Below, in pieces: positions 46,001 to 49,951 of a stretch of 64,000 bases of DNA; positions within the stretch are counted from its first letter, which is position 1; every line of letters starts with the position of its first letter. Below the pieces are notes generated by a model. That model had not been told where the DNA came from. It saw only the letters and a list, made by a program, of their open reading frames with translations, and did not search any database. Source of the DNA: Nereocystis luetkeana (taxonomy: Eukaryota > Sar > Phaeophyceae > Laminariales > Laminariaceae). Made by a program: the position numbers and the translations under genes. Location of the stretch: the NCBI GenBank assembly GCA_031213475.1, contig JARUPZ010000007.1, positions 5,079,586-5,143,585 on the forward strand, in the 5' to 3' direction.

Positions 46001-46021
46001 GCATCGAGTGCGGGAACGTAA
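9791..46021 (+). CDS. Gene 1: giant modular repeat protein, multi-exon
   Basis: Proposed exon chain: A0, twenty B-A cassettes, two diverged cassettes (B21-A21, B22-A22), then C1, B23, A23, C'1, B24, D1, E1, F1, G1, H1, I1, J1, K1, L1 and a terminal exon. Every join is phase-compatible: B 0/1, A 1/0, C 0/0, D 1/0, E 0/0, F 0/2, G 2/0, H to L 0/0. The product would be roughly 4,200 residues. Repeats are rich in Asp, Val, Pro, Ser and Gly with 'D-V-x-x-P-S' periodicity, reminiscent of AHNAK-type repeats but without established homology. Each A exon adds a Gly/Ala hydrophobic segment. Start at 9791 is uncertain because the first A-type exon is degraded upstream of that ATG. I do not know its function; a structural, surface or membrane-associated scaffold role is inference. 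Confidence 0.6.
10346..11065 (+). CDS. Cassette 1: exons B1 10346-10463, A1 10764-11065
   Basis: B1 follows CAATTTCAG and reads IPDANVSVPKISESLPLVGL, ending SASGDSPG (Ser where most copies have Leu), donor GTGAGT. A1 follows CCCTAG, the only array type with a TAG instead of CAG acceptor. It reads GIGDGLDASVDVPSLSVHMQ, then PGFVDV, with AAVVTG in place of AAGVTG, and ends KPEGE before GTACGC. Short (S) unit. Type 1. Confidence 0.8.
11403..12163 (+). CDS. Cassette 2: exons B2 11403-11520, A2 11862-12163
   Basis: B2 is the most distinctive B copy: VPNANVSVPEISERLPLLGL, donor GTGGGT. A2 reads VPSLCIHMQSGVV, LPFGDVELTGPDVDAEGG. Long (L) unit whose B-A intron contains the CTCGCGCCTGG block. Type 2. 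Confidence 0.8.
12501..13223 (+). CDS. Cassette 3: exons B3 12501-12618, A3 12922-13223
   Basis: B3 has Thr in VDVDTSLSSASG. A3 has MPSLCVHMQSRVV (Arg for Gly), TGLDVGAEGG and AAGVIGAVG (Ile for Thr in the hydrophobic segment). Short unit. The intron after B3 has the variant GTTTATTCTCGATTTG. Type 3. Confidence 0.8.
13563..14323 (+). CDS. Cassette 4: exons B4 13563-13680, A4 14022-14323
   Basis: B4 has LVGLVVASV and SSALGDLPG. A4 is the same protein as A2 (VPSLCIHMQSGVV, PDVDAEGG), so this cassette pairs a type-4/5 B exon with a type-2 A exon, a recombinant-looking combination. Long unit. Type 4. Confidence 0.8.
14663..15386 (+). CDS. Cassette 5: exons B5 14663-14780, A5 15085-15386
   Basis: B5 equals B4 in protein. 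A5 reads VPSLSVHMQSGVV, LPVGDVELTGTDVGAEGG; the Thr-Asp-Val is diagnostic. Short unit with a GGATAAATTAATTGATTG intron variant before the acceptor. Type 5. Confidence 0.8.
15725..16485 (+). CDS. Cassette 6: exons B6 15725-15842, A6 16184-16485
   Basis: B6 begins TPDANVSEPEISES and has GLAVDSVDV, making it the most acidic B copy. A6 reads MPSLSVHMQSGVV, LPVGDVELTGPDVGAEGG. Preceding intron carries TTAATTAAAAAAAAACATT. Long unit. Type 6. The open frame running from the A5-B6 intron through B6 into A6 (15545-16351) is intron read-through. Confidence 0.8.
16824..17584 (+). CDS. Cassette 7: exons B7 16824-16941, A7 17283-17584
   Basis: B7 begins TPDANVSVPEISES with VASMDVDA (Met for Val). A7 has LPFGDMELTGPDVG (Met for Val). 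In the intron after B7 the usual GGCTTCGAGTG is GGCTTCTAGTG. Long unit; last of higher-order block 1. Type 7. Confidence 0.8.
17924..18643 (+). CDS. Cassette 8: exons B8 17924-18041, A8 18342-18643
   Basis: Start of higher-order block 2, a copy of cassette 1 at +7,578 bp. It shares the GDSPG end of B, the CCCTAG acceptor and AAVVTG in A. Type 1. Confidence 0.8.
18981..19741 (+). CDS. Cassette 9: exons B9 18981-19098, A9 19440-19741
   Basis: B9 equals B2 (VPNANVSVPEISER). A9 differs from A2: MPSLSVHMQ and PDVGAEGG instead of VPSLCIHMQ and PDVDAEGG, while keeping LPFGDVELTG. This suggests conversion from another A type after the block duplicated. Type 2'. Confidence 0.8.
20079..20801 (+). CDS. 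Cassette 10: exons B10 20079-20196, A10 20500-20801
   Basis: Same protein as cassette 3 (VDTSLSS, HMQSRVV, TGLDVG, AAGVIGAVG), at +7,578 bp. Type 3. Confidence 0.8.
21141..21901 (+). CDS. Cassette 11: exons B11 21141-21258, A11 21600-21901
   Basis: Same as cassette 4 in protein (GLVVASV, SSALGD; VPSLCIHMQ, PDVDAEGG). The first codon of B is ATC here and ATA in cassette 4, a silent change. Type 4. Confidence 0.8.
22239..22961 (+). CDS. Cassette 12: exons B12 22239-22356, A12 22660-22961
   Basis: An extra type-3 cassette present only in block 2. B12 has VDTSLSSVSGDLPG (Val unique to this copy); A12 equals A3. Its insertion makes block 2 8,638 bp rather than 7,578 bp. Type 3'. Confidence 0.8.
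23301..24024 (+). CDS. Cassette 13: exons B13 23301-23418, A13 23723-24024
   Basis: Matches cassette 5 (GLVVASV, SSALGD; TGTDVGAEGG) including its intron variants. Type 5. Confidence 0.8.
24363..25123 (+). CDS. Cassette 14: exons B14 24363-24480, A14 24822-25123
   Basis: Matches cassette 6 (TPDANVSEPEISES, AVDSVDV; LPVGDVELTGPDVG). One silent GCC/GCT difference in the hydrophobic segment separates A6 from A14. Type 6. Confidence 0.8.
25462..26222 (+). CDS. Cassette 15: exons B15 25462-25579, A15 25921-26222
   Basis: Matches cassette 7 (VASMDVDA; LPFGDMELTG). The intron after B15 has TGTATCTGCTATAAATAAC where cassette 7 has TGTATCGGCTATAAATAAC. Last of block 2. Type 7. Confidence 0.8.
26562..27281 (+). 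CDS. Cassette 16: exons B16 26562-26679, A16 26980-27281
   Basis: Start of block 3; copy of cassettes 1 and 8, at +8,638 bp from cassette 8, with the same CCCTAG acceptor and GDSPG. Type 1. Confidence 0.8.
27619..28379 (+). CDS. Cassette 17: exons B17 27619-27736, A17 28078-28379
   Basis: Protein-identical to cassette 9. The pre-acceptor intron reads GACTATCCCAATTTCAG where all other copies have GACTATGCC, one of the few single-base markers in this block. Type 2'. Confidence 0.8.
28717..29439 (+). CDS. Cassette 18: exons B18 28717-28834, A18 29138-29439
   Basis: Protein-identical to cassettes 3 and 10. Followed directly by a type-5 cassette, so block 3 lacks types 4 and 3'. Type 3. Confidence 0.8.
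29779..30502 (+). CDS. Cassette 19: exons B19 29779-29896, A19 30201-30502
   Basis: Coding sequence of type 5 (TGTDVGAEGG). The intron after A19 is a mixture: GTACGTCCGTTCTTGTCTG instead of GTACGCCCGTTCTTGTGTG, then type-5 GGTTATAGAGG. Confidence 0.8.
30841..31601 (+). CDS. Cassette 20: exons B20 30841-30958, A20 31300-31601
   Basis: Type 7 coding sequence (VASMDVDA; GDMELTG). The following intron has CACCTGTGTCTTTTGATAAAA as in types 2 and 4 rather than type 7. Last homogenised unit; everything downstream is diverged. Type 7'. Confidence 0.8.
31939..32757 (+). CDS. Cassette 21 (diverged): B21 31939-32101, A21 32456-32757
   Basis: B21 is 163 bp, not 118. It retains 15 residues (about QVSGDESVPSVGGSLDV) lost from all 20 array copies, reading IPYASVSVPKIIGSLPQ through NASLPSASGNLSG. 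A21 is still 302 bp but differs widely: GGGRGLDASVDMPYVSGDMP, PSVDPSAKGS, CSELAPSAVDLTGPDSGVVV, then SLGSGLAAGVTAAVG and KDNEPEGE. Phases are those of the array. The B21-A21 intron carries an extra TACCTGGTA at 32213. Confidence 0.75.
32213..32221. repeat. TACCTGGTA palindrome inserted in a B-A intron
   Basis: Array introns read CTTGTGCTGTATCTGCTTTA. This intron reads CTTGTGTTATACCTGGTATC followed by TGCTTTA. Aligning the flanks, one TA is replaced by TACCTGGTA. Confidence 0.75.
33097..33911 (+). CDS. Cassette 22 (diverged): B22 33097-33259, A22 33610-33911
   Basis: B22 (163 bp) reads IPEASASVPEMSGSLPEVSG, SVPSADGGLDVGVAVPSVDL, NASLPSASGGLSG. Its donor is GCGAGT, a GC-AG intron. A22 (302 bp) reads GVGYGLDASVDMPCVSVDMQ, SGFVGLLFVGPSGKDYRKRS, VSGEICGDLPSGAVELTGPD, then the hydrophobic block and GRDNEPEGE. 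The middle (GLLFVGPSGKDYRKR) departs from the DVPSADLSG pattern. The left edge of the 12.8-kb segmental duplication lies in or near this exon. Confidence 0.7.
34362..34580 (+). CDS. Exon C1
   Basis: 219 bp, phase 0/0, acceptor TTGCCAG, donor GTGAGT. Reads VPDVNLTDPDVCLSAPVMPS, GDVDVGLSAPDILSGDVDAS, VSVPNMAFVDVKTPKKGLFG, NFLSKKSSKTGSD. Three 'P-S/L-S-G-D-V-D' repeats are followed by a basic tail VDVKTPKKGLFGNFLSKK. The acidic repeat plus Lys-rich end is the most AHNAK-like part of the protein, though homology is not shown. Conserved in gene 2 (51408-51626) with several amino acid changes but no frameshift. Confidence 0.75.
34581..35287. other. Intron C1-B23
   Basis: 707 bp without coding potential; contains TACCAGGTA at 34946-34954. 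The gene 2 equivalent (51627-52331) is alignable throughout and shares the TACCAGGTA, so that site predates the duplication. Confidence 0.65.
35288..36072 (+). CDS. Exons B23 35288-35450 and A23 35792-36072
   Basis: B23: MPEASASVPEMSGSLPDVSG, SVPSVDGGLDVIVAAPSTDV, DASLPSPSGDLPG; donor GTGAGC. A23 is 281 bp, 21 bp shorter than array A exons, because the HMQSGVV stretch is missing. It reads GVGGGLDASVGMPSGLVDLP, SLDLSGKGPGMPPVGGEICC, DLPSGDVGLTGPDVGVEDGG, then VSLGTGLAASVTATVGAAAG and KPGGK. The Gly-rich end KPGGK replaces KPEGE. Phases 0/1 and 1/0 are kept despite the length change. Confidence 0.75.
36344..36535 (+). CDS. Exon C'1, C-type exon interrupted by a foldback element
   Basis: Acceptor GTTGCCAG. 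Reads DPDVSLSAPDITSGDVEVSL, SERGITSSDVDASVSVPDMP, DLLLLKTPQ..., paralogous to exon C up to SVSVPDMP. After that, an inserted element starting at 36480 replaces the normal VDVKxPKKGLFG tail. A phase-0 donor (CTG before GTGGGA) exists inside the element at 36535/36536. Using it would exonise about 56 bp of transposon sequence (TPQFRERNFNRNSCFTSL). The true donor cannot be fixed from sequence. Confidence 0.45.
36480..36764. mobile_element. 285-bp foldback/MITE with TTAA target duplication, copy 1
   Basis: Terminal inverted repeats of about 105-110 bp: left 36480-36590 (AGACACCCCAGTTTAGAGAG...), right 36659-36764, whose reverse complement is AGACACCTCAGCTAAGAGAG.... They share GCGAAACTTCAA[T/G]CGAAAC and ATGTTTTACGAGC, and CACACACGATTAA. 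TTAA flanks both ends (36476-36479 and 36765-36768). TTAA duplications are typical of piggyBac-type transposition; no transposase is encoded, so it would be non-autonomous. It sits in the 3' part of a C-type exon. Confidence 0.75.
36980..37955 (+). CDS. Exons B24 36980-37142 and D1 37645-37955
   Basis: B24: MPDASVSVPVMSGSLPEVSG, SVPSVGDGLDVGTAVPSVDV, DASLPSAARDLPG. D1 (311 bp, phase 1/0, acceptor GGTCTCAG, donor GTGAGC) takes the place of an A exon. It reads GVGVDLDASASMSSGSLDMA, SGSVDMPSVDLTGVGPDMPS, VGGEISKDLPSAGLDASGSL, then SGSVDIPSVDLKRPKKSLIG and GSGKGKVE. It lacks the Gly/Ala hydrophobic segment and ends in a basic VDLKRPKKSLIG motif like that of exon C. D thus looks like an A-head joined to a C-tail. 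Confidence 0.75.
37561..37569. repeat. TACCTGGTA palindrome in the B24-D1 intron
   Basis: Related introns read CACCTCGTGTGTATCGATT (33527-33543 and 52757-52775). Here the sequence is CACCTCGTGTACCTGGTATC followed by GACTT, so TGTA corresponds to TACCTGGTA. The gene 2 copy (54604-54612) has it too. Confidence 0.7.
38340..38382. repeat. (TA)n microsatellite before exon E1
   Basis: TATATGTATATATATATATATATATAAG-type tract in the D1-E1 intron. The gene 2 copy (55384-55420) is shorter, a length difference since duplication. Confidence 0.8.
38442..38579 (+). CDS. Exon E1
   Basis: 138 bp, phase 0/0, acceptor CATGCAG, donor GTGAGC. Reads APNVDTAIDVPDVSGDVFVA, APEVSLPDISGEASLPSVGG, DMPFPS. It repeats the 'P-D-V/I-S-G-D/E' theme. 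The gene 2 copy differs by Ser to Pro and Val to Ala only. Confidence 0.75.
38580..40562. other. Long intron E1-F1, no gene seen
   Basis: About 2 kb, AT-rich at first, with TACCAGGTA at 38879-38887 and 39536-39544. A minus-strand open frame (40289-39999, MVEPMRCMSLQGG...) is conserved in the gene 2 copy at 57292-57002. The surrounding intron is equally similar, so conservation does not argue for coding. The gene 2 copy has several indels at 39.48-39.85 kb. Confidence 0.5.
40563..40630 (+). CDS. Exon F1 (small linker exon)
   Basis: 68 bp, acceptor TGATACAG, donor GTGAGT; phase 0 in, 2 out. Reads ETSPRQGEGVQRALGDKATT, EG, plus CG of a split Arg codon. It is supported mainly because it is the one small exon that converts the phase-0 end of E into the phase-2 start of G without a stop. 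The same holds in gene 2 (57567-57634, ETPPRQ). Confidence 0.55.
40755..41405. repeat. Inverted pair of tRNA-derived SINE-like sequences in the F1-G1 intron
   Basis: Plus-strand copy: A-box-like TGGCTTGGTAGGTGG (40897-40911) and B-box-like GGGTTCAAGTCTC (40940-40952) at tRNA spacing, with a GTGGG/CTCAC T-stem. Minus-strand copy, reverse complement of about 41400-41210: GATGGCTTAGTAGGC, GGGTTCAAGTATC. A second shared block (CCTAACTCGTAGGAGGTTTT...GTGGTCACAGGTGTC) occurs at 40780-40855 and inverted at 41115-41185. The arms would form a long hairpin in the pre-mRNA. Both copies are preserved in gene 2 (57760-58440). Confidence 0.65.
41812..42094 (+). CDS. Exon G1
   Basis: 283 bp, phase 2/0, acceptor GATATCAG, donor GTGGGT. 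Reads (R)SEGFCGVDKAPSHETAPPDI, PFGVDMVGASREGGVSGRAH, GVEEASIGVEGAAKAHVGRT, ARVLRPDTGKPSVEVAPDTA, KMVSVCVRYDEHEE. Retains 'P-P-D-I-P-F' and acidic residues of the repeat region but is not clearly repetitive. The gene 2 version differs at several residues around GAAKAHVGRTARVLRP, so this exon is evolving faster than its neighbours. An overlapping second frame (41751-42209) is also open; phase argues for the one given. Confidence 0.55.
42758..42931 (+). CDS. Exon H1
   Basis: 174 bp, phase 0/0, acceptor ATATTCCAG. Donor is GCAAGA, a GC-AG intron with a strong CAG/GCAAG match. Reads DTMTILVDSFRVMFGGSYDV, DTERRVVSMKGQGRCNMPRK, AAQCLEYALRVCREDGFQ. First exon of the 3' part with globular-protein composition (aromatics, Arg, Cys). 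The single difference between the gene copies inside the exon (GTC/GTG) is silent, which supports coding. No family recognised. Confidence 0.65.
43282..43707 (+). CDS. Exon I1
   Basis: 426 bp, phase 0/0, acceptor TATCTCCAG, donor GTGAGT. Reads PSDFAMVRARKAVQGEIPCG, ANKHLILEKDIPGATFYSRL, ADLYGTVVLKVEPEVLAFSP, ADFGGGAGAGAPLQQWPQFL, then LQVVQLWGLRHCVSPLLERL and TLKNTLFEGHGSAR. It is the longest single-copy exon. Mixed alpha/beta composition with a Gly/Ala linker; no motif identified. Gene 2 differs by Lys/Arg, Gly/Cys, Leu/Ile and Gly/Ser. Confidence 0.65.
44215..44334 (+). CDS. Exon J1
   Basis: 120 bp, phase 0/0, acceptor CTTGCAG, donor GTAAGC. Reads VELNTKDGELSVKGEDKDVD, ALFPSVVDVLKSELPHVIDT. 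Charged, with a helix-like end. Identical in gene 2. Confidence 0.65.
44578..44757 (+). CDS. Exon K1
   Basis: 180 bp, phase 0/0, acceptor GCAACAG, donor GTGAGT. Reads VKMFGPCAMRRFLAPSALSS, IEEEAGVRRDLISLVPWWQK, SRVLVVVAGGGNNKDVIKRV. The VLVVVAGGGNN strand-turn looks like a nucleotide-fold strand but lacks any complete P-loop or Rossmann signature. One silent GGC/GGT difference in gene 2. Confidence 0.65.
45149..45409 (+). CDS. Exon L1
   Basis: 261 bp, phase 0/0, acceptor TCTGACAG, donor GTAAGC. Reads CAVIAGKVQRGRSRRVHVHL, RPKLLNKEFAGPPVKYAAKN, SNDVQPAFVLAMAKATDLDL, WLDGHRLKGLVADAARRPSA, QDKLEKQ. Strongly basic, in contrast with the acidic repeats. Identical in gene 2. Followed by an intron of about 555 bp if the terminal exon proposed below is right. 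Confidence 0.65.
45965..46021 (+). CDS. Probable terminal exon of gene 1
   Basis: After a long polypyrimidine run (CTTTTTTTGTCTTTCG...GTATTTCAG), phase 0 reads PSKIHDLRSIILASSAGT and stops at TAA. The peptide is identical in gene 2 (63230-63286), where the acceptor is TTTTAG. Alternative terminal exon: acceptor CATTCGCAG at 46039, reading VTVGITRSRESQLIEADDLT, LREQCASSFIALPRAS, stop at 46150. That one is also open in both copies but with four substitutions. Either puts the end of gene 1 at 46.0-46.15 kb. Confidence 0.45.
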   Translation, partial: PSKIHDLRSIILASSAGT

Positions 46022-46123
46022 ATGTGGCAGCATTCGCAGGTCACGGTGGGCATCACGCGTTCTCGCGAATCGCAGCTGATAGAGGCGGACGACCTGACGT
46101 TGCGCGAGCAGTGTGCAAGTTCA

Positions 46124-46199
46124 TTTATAGCACTCCCACGGGCCAGTTGAAGCCGGACCCATTTATAGCACTCCCACGGGCCAGTTGAAGCCGGACCCA
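46124..46199. repeat. 38-bp tandem duplication
   Basis: TTTATAGCACTCCCACGGGC followed by CAGTTGAAGCCGGACCCA occurs twice here and once in the gene 2 flank (about 63389-63426). A duplication private to copy 1, just past the gene end. Confidence 0.9.
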
Positions 46200-47309
46200 C
46201 TACAGTAGAAGCGAAGAGAGTCGTTTGGGTTTAGTAAGGCCGACAAACAACCCGCGGGAAGGCTATTCATACACGAATGAGTTACGGCAGTGAGAGAAGA
46301 GCAAAAGGGACGACAATAATGGGTGTGATCAAATGCCGCAGAAGAGAGGCCTCGTTGATCCCCAGCTATATATACGAATTAGTGCGACGACGGAATGTCA
46401 CCACGGTAGTCTTAGATTCAAAAGGCGTGGACGCAGCAAGTGTGTTCCTGGGTATGAATAAAACCTCCGGGCTGTAGAGAGAGAGCGAGATAATTCAATG
46501 ACAAGCACCCGTCTCTCTACCCCGACTCGACCATAGCCCGGAAAAATAGGAAGAGGTCAGGGGAAAAAAATGCCGTTCTGCCCGCCCGTCCTTAAGCGTG
46601 AGACACGCCGACAACGACGTCAGTTTTGTAGTGTTAATTTTATCGGGGTGACTACTCTCTGCGACGAGGTGCCGCGTTGATTGCCGGTGATTCAGCGCGG
46701 GGGTAGTAGGCCTGGGTGAGAGTCTCCGGCTGATCGCAGCAGAGAGTCGTCATCAATCCCAAACTACATACCTGGTTCGAATTATTGCGACGACGAAATG
46801 TTACCAGAGTATAATTCTCGCGGGATGCAAAGTAGTGTGACATCAGTGACACATAACGCGGAAAACATCAAAATGAGGCTCGGGCATCTGTCGCAAAAGT
46901 GACATCCTGATTTGTGTCTTCTTGTTTTTGTGTGTTTTCGCTCATATCTCTTCGTTCGCGCATCGATTGCCAAACCCCTAAGTTGGTGTTCAGAGGAATG
47001 TTGCCTGTGCATGGCCATGCAGGTTTGAGCGCGAGCCGTTCCTCTCAAAGTTTGTTTTCGGTGGGAATGGGCACGACAATTTCCCGGGCTTTCTCTGTGA
47101 GCCGTGATTTCATATCATCTGTTTTCAAACGTTTTTTTTGCTGATACTTATCTCTTAAAGAAAGGGCACGGTTGATTACCTACAACTCCGGGCTCCCTGT
47201 GCAGGGACAAGTCTAGGGTATATTGCTAGCGAAGTTGGACGCTCTGCGTACTGTGTGCCCTGTGTTTTGCGATTTTTTTGTTCGTAGACAAACAAGAACA
47301 GGGCTCGGA

Positions 47310-47515
47310 TCCAAATATAGCTTGAGTGAAACTTTGAATTTGGGGTCGCGGGTTCGAGAGCTGCCTCCGTTCCTTTCTTTGTGGTTTCCTTTTTTGTTCG
47401 TTTTGTCTGCTGCGTATTGTATCAGTGGGTTGACTAGCCGGTCACTGCGGTGGTCTAGTTGTTAAAATCGAATACTACTAGAGTTGATGTCCCAGGGCTC
47501 AAGTCTCCGTATGGA
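47310..47515 (+). repeat. tRNA-like (SINE-type) internal promoter sequences
   Basis: A-box-like TGGTCTAGTTGTT (47451-47463) and B-box-like GGGCTCAAGTCTC (47495-47507) are spaced 44 bp start to start, as in a tRNA. Just upstream is a second pair, TAGCTTGAGTG (47318-47328) and GGGTTCGAGAGC (47350-47361), with shorter spacing. Neither folds convincingly into a full tRNA by eye, so tRNA-derived SINE heads are more likely than functional tRNA genes. Confidence 0.4.
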
Positions 47516-47939
47516 ATTCTTTATTCTCAAATGACACCGAGTGTCGGGAGCGCCTATTGTAGTGCGGGTTGGCATATTTCGACACGTGTCGACGAGGGAA
47601 AAATGTGCTGAATCATTCTCGAGATAAAAATGAAAGACATGTACCGTAACGGCGAGGGGGGAGAGAAGAGCCTACTTTGTTATAACCCGAATCTAAGGCA
47701 TGTCTACTGCACGAGCAGGGGGGAGCAGGAAGAAGAAGGTCGAAGATTGTACTGGGATGGGAAAAAAGAGCAAAAAAATATAGTAAGCCCTCGGACGGGT
47801 TTTTCGTTGCGGTCGGTTTAGAGCAACTTCATATTATGATCGCAATGGGCAGTTATTAAGACGCCCAAAATATTGGAAAGAAAGAAGATAATCTGCTCAA
47901 TTGCAAACAAATAAAAATCTAAAAAATGTCAAATATTTC

Positions 47940-48670
47940 GGTAAATATGAGCTGTGCTGCTGCTGTTGCTGCTGTAAGGCACAACAAAAATCCTGACTGA
48001 ACAAACCGAGAACCGGACTTCGAGCCTTAGCAAGCGCTCCTGTTTTCGTTTTCTGTAGTTGCCTTTTTGGTACTTTTGCTTTTTGTTGCGTTGTCTTTTG
48101 TTTGGTGTTTATCAATCGATACAGTTGCTCTCCTTGAACCTGATATTTGATTCCCTCGCCTTAGAGCGAAGATTTTACAAAAAAAATGGTCGCAACGAGC
48201 ACAGTTGTTAAGATGTGGCCTACATACTAAATAGACCATCACAACAACCGTAGTTTTGATTGTGCTGTTTTTTGGAGCAGCTGCTATACACTCAAACTCC
48301 TTACCCGGAAAATCGAGGACCGGAGTTCGAGGCCCGTCAAGCGCTCCTCTGATCTTGTTTTATTCTGCCTTTACTGCTTTCTTTTTCGCGTGGTCTATTG
48401 TGTGTTTTCTGCTTGTTTTATCGATGTGCTGCTGTAGTCGTCCTCCGACCTGGAATTTGTTCCCGTTGATTTGTAGCGATTATGTGTGTATAGGTCACAA
48501 CATGCGACTAATAGGATGACCAAAAGTACAGAACATGCCTGTAGAACAAGTGTAAAAAAACTCGGTTTTTTCCGGCCTGCACGAGCAAGCCTTCTGCTGC
48601 TGCTTGCTGCTGTCAACACACACAGCACAATTCCTCCCTGAAAAAATCGCGCGTAGCCGGGAACACACGG
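47940..48670. repeat. Diverged tandem copies with minus-strand B-box-like motifs
   Basis: A block GCTGCTGCTGTTGCTGCTG / ACAACAAAAATCC / GAGAACCGGACTTCGAGCC / AAGCGCTCCTG (47955-48040) recurs in diverged form at 48270-48355 (GGACCGGAGTTCGAGGCCCG, AAGCGCTCCTC). It recurs more weakly at 48575-48665 (CTGCTGCTGCTTGCTGCTG, ACACAGCACAATTCC). On the minus strand the GGCTCGAAGTCC and GGCCTCGAACTCC cores fit a tRNA B box. A SINE or tandem-duplicated element is likely. Confidence 0.45.
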
Positions 48671-49951
48671 GGTTGATGATATCATAATCACCATGTCAAC
48701 CCTTTAACCCTACCTGCATGTTCATACGAAGATAAACGATTGCTAGATTTACGATATCAACAGCACAGCAGTAGCATAGTACTATGAAGATGTTACCTAC
48801 TGAGCTATAGGGTTCAAACATATCGATCGGTTTCCCAGCCCAGGGTAAGGCTCACACAGCAATCTCCCCCCCTCTGGACGGCGGGATATTTGGTACGTGA
48901 CGGTACCGTATACGACCGTACGTGGGCCCTCTCGTTTCGTTCGAATACCTGGGGAGCCAGGGAGACATGCTCATAGAGACACACGCGCAAGCGTTTCTAT
49001 AAAAGATACCTGGTACGTTCGAAAAGCGTGCTGCTGTCGACGCCAAATGTGACGGTGTTACGTTTTGAGCTATACCTGGTACAAGTAAAGTATCTACCAA
49101 TTACCCAATCCATGGTAAACATTTTACAACAACCCCTGGATTAATTTTGCGATTTTGACTGATGTGTGTAGGACCAGATAACACGTTGCATATCTTATTT
49201 TTATCCCGACACGTAGGTATTATATATGTTTCATATTTTACGGGTGTTATTCGCCGAATAATAGTCAGATGTTGGATGCTTTACGTTCGTTCTGGCGCCA
49301 TTCCTCTAGGCATATGCCGGAGGACAACCTTGTACATATATATACACAGAGTATATTGTGACACTGATGTTGTTGGCTCTGCCATTGGATCGTAGCATTG
49401 AGAGAAAATCAGAAAAAATACGCGAATGTGCCCGGGTCAAGCTCGAATCATAACGATCTATCGACGCGGGGCTCTGTCGTTTCCGTCAGCGTCGGGCATG
49501 GTGCCGTTGTCCTTCCGGTTACAGCTCTACCCTACTGTAGTACCCGCGCGTGCACATGTTGTGGTGATTTGCACGCGTTTGGCATGCATATAGGTAAGCC
49601 TGCCGGCATTGAATTGGCGTCAACATTTTTATTCTCGACACCGTTAAAGACGCCGGCCCCACCTGTTACCAATGCAAGGACACCGTCGCAGTTAAAATGC
49701 GCGATTTTTAGTTTCGTTCTCCTTGTGTGGGAAAAGAGACCCTGCCGACGGTAAAGACTGCACAACGACAACAGAGTTTATACGGTAGCTCCTGTACTGT
49801 AGCTCTTGCCGCCTGAAGGGTTACTTTTTGCCATCGATTCGACCCTCTGGCCATTTCCGAGCCTGCGTATTTAGCAACATACACCCCAATCGCACGTTAA
49901 TCACCCTTGAAGCCTGCTAAACTTATTCTGTATCTGTCCGGGGTTCCGCAG

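Larger units (their letters stand above)
33640..46410. repeat. Segmental duplication, left copy (3' half of gene 1)
   Basis: Alignable to 50660-63640 in the same orientation with an offset drifting from 17,046 (exon C) to 17,008 (exons G to L). It includes exons, introns, the foldback element, the inverted SINE pair and the 3' flank. The left edge is inside an A exon; the right edge is near the AATGT.AC sequence at 46.4 kb. Confidence 0.9.
46200..49951. other. Intergenic region between gene 1 and gene 2
   Basis: No coding exon recognised. A second diverged copy of the 46.28-46.42 kb sequence (GAATTA.TGCGACGACG.AATGT) lies at 46.75-46.80 kb. There, TATATATACGAATTA corresponds to CATACCTGGTTCGAATTA. 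TACCTGGTA occurs at 49007-49015 and 49073-49081. Tandem and tRNA-like sequences are listed separately. If gene 2 has its own promoter it should be in the right part, but none is evident. Confidence 0.5.

Noticed and set aside
46018..46039. Tiny intron between GTAAAT and CATTCGCAG, to join the two candidate terminal exons
   Set aside because: 22 bp is too short, and the joined phase hits a stop within 13 codons.
48720..48830. tRNA gene on the minus strand (TATAGCTCAGTAGGTAACATC)
   Set aside because: An A-box-like stretch is present, but no B box or T arm lies at the right distance.
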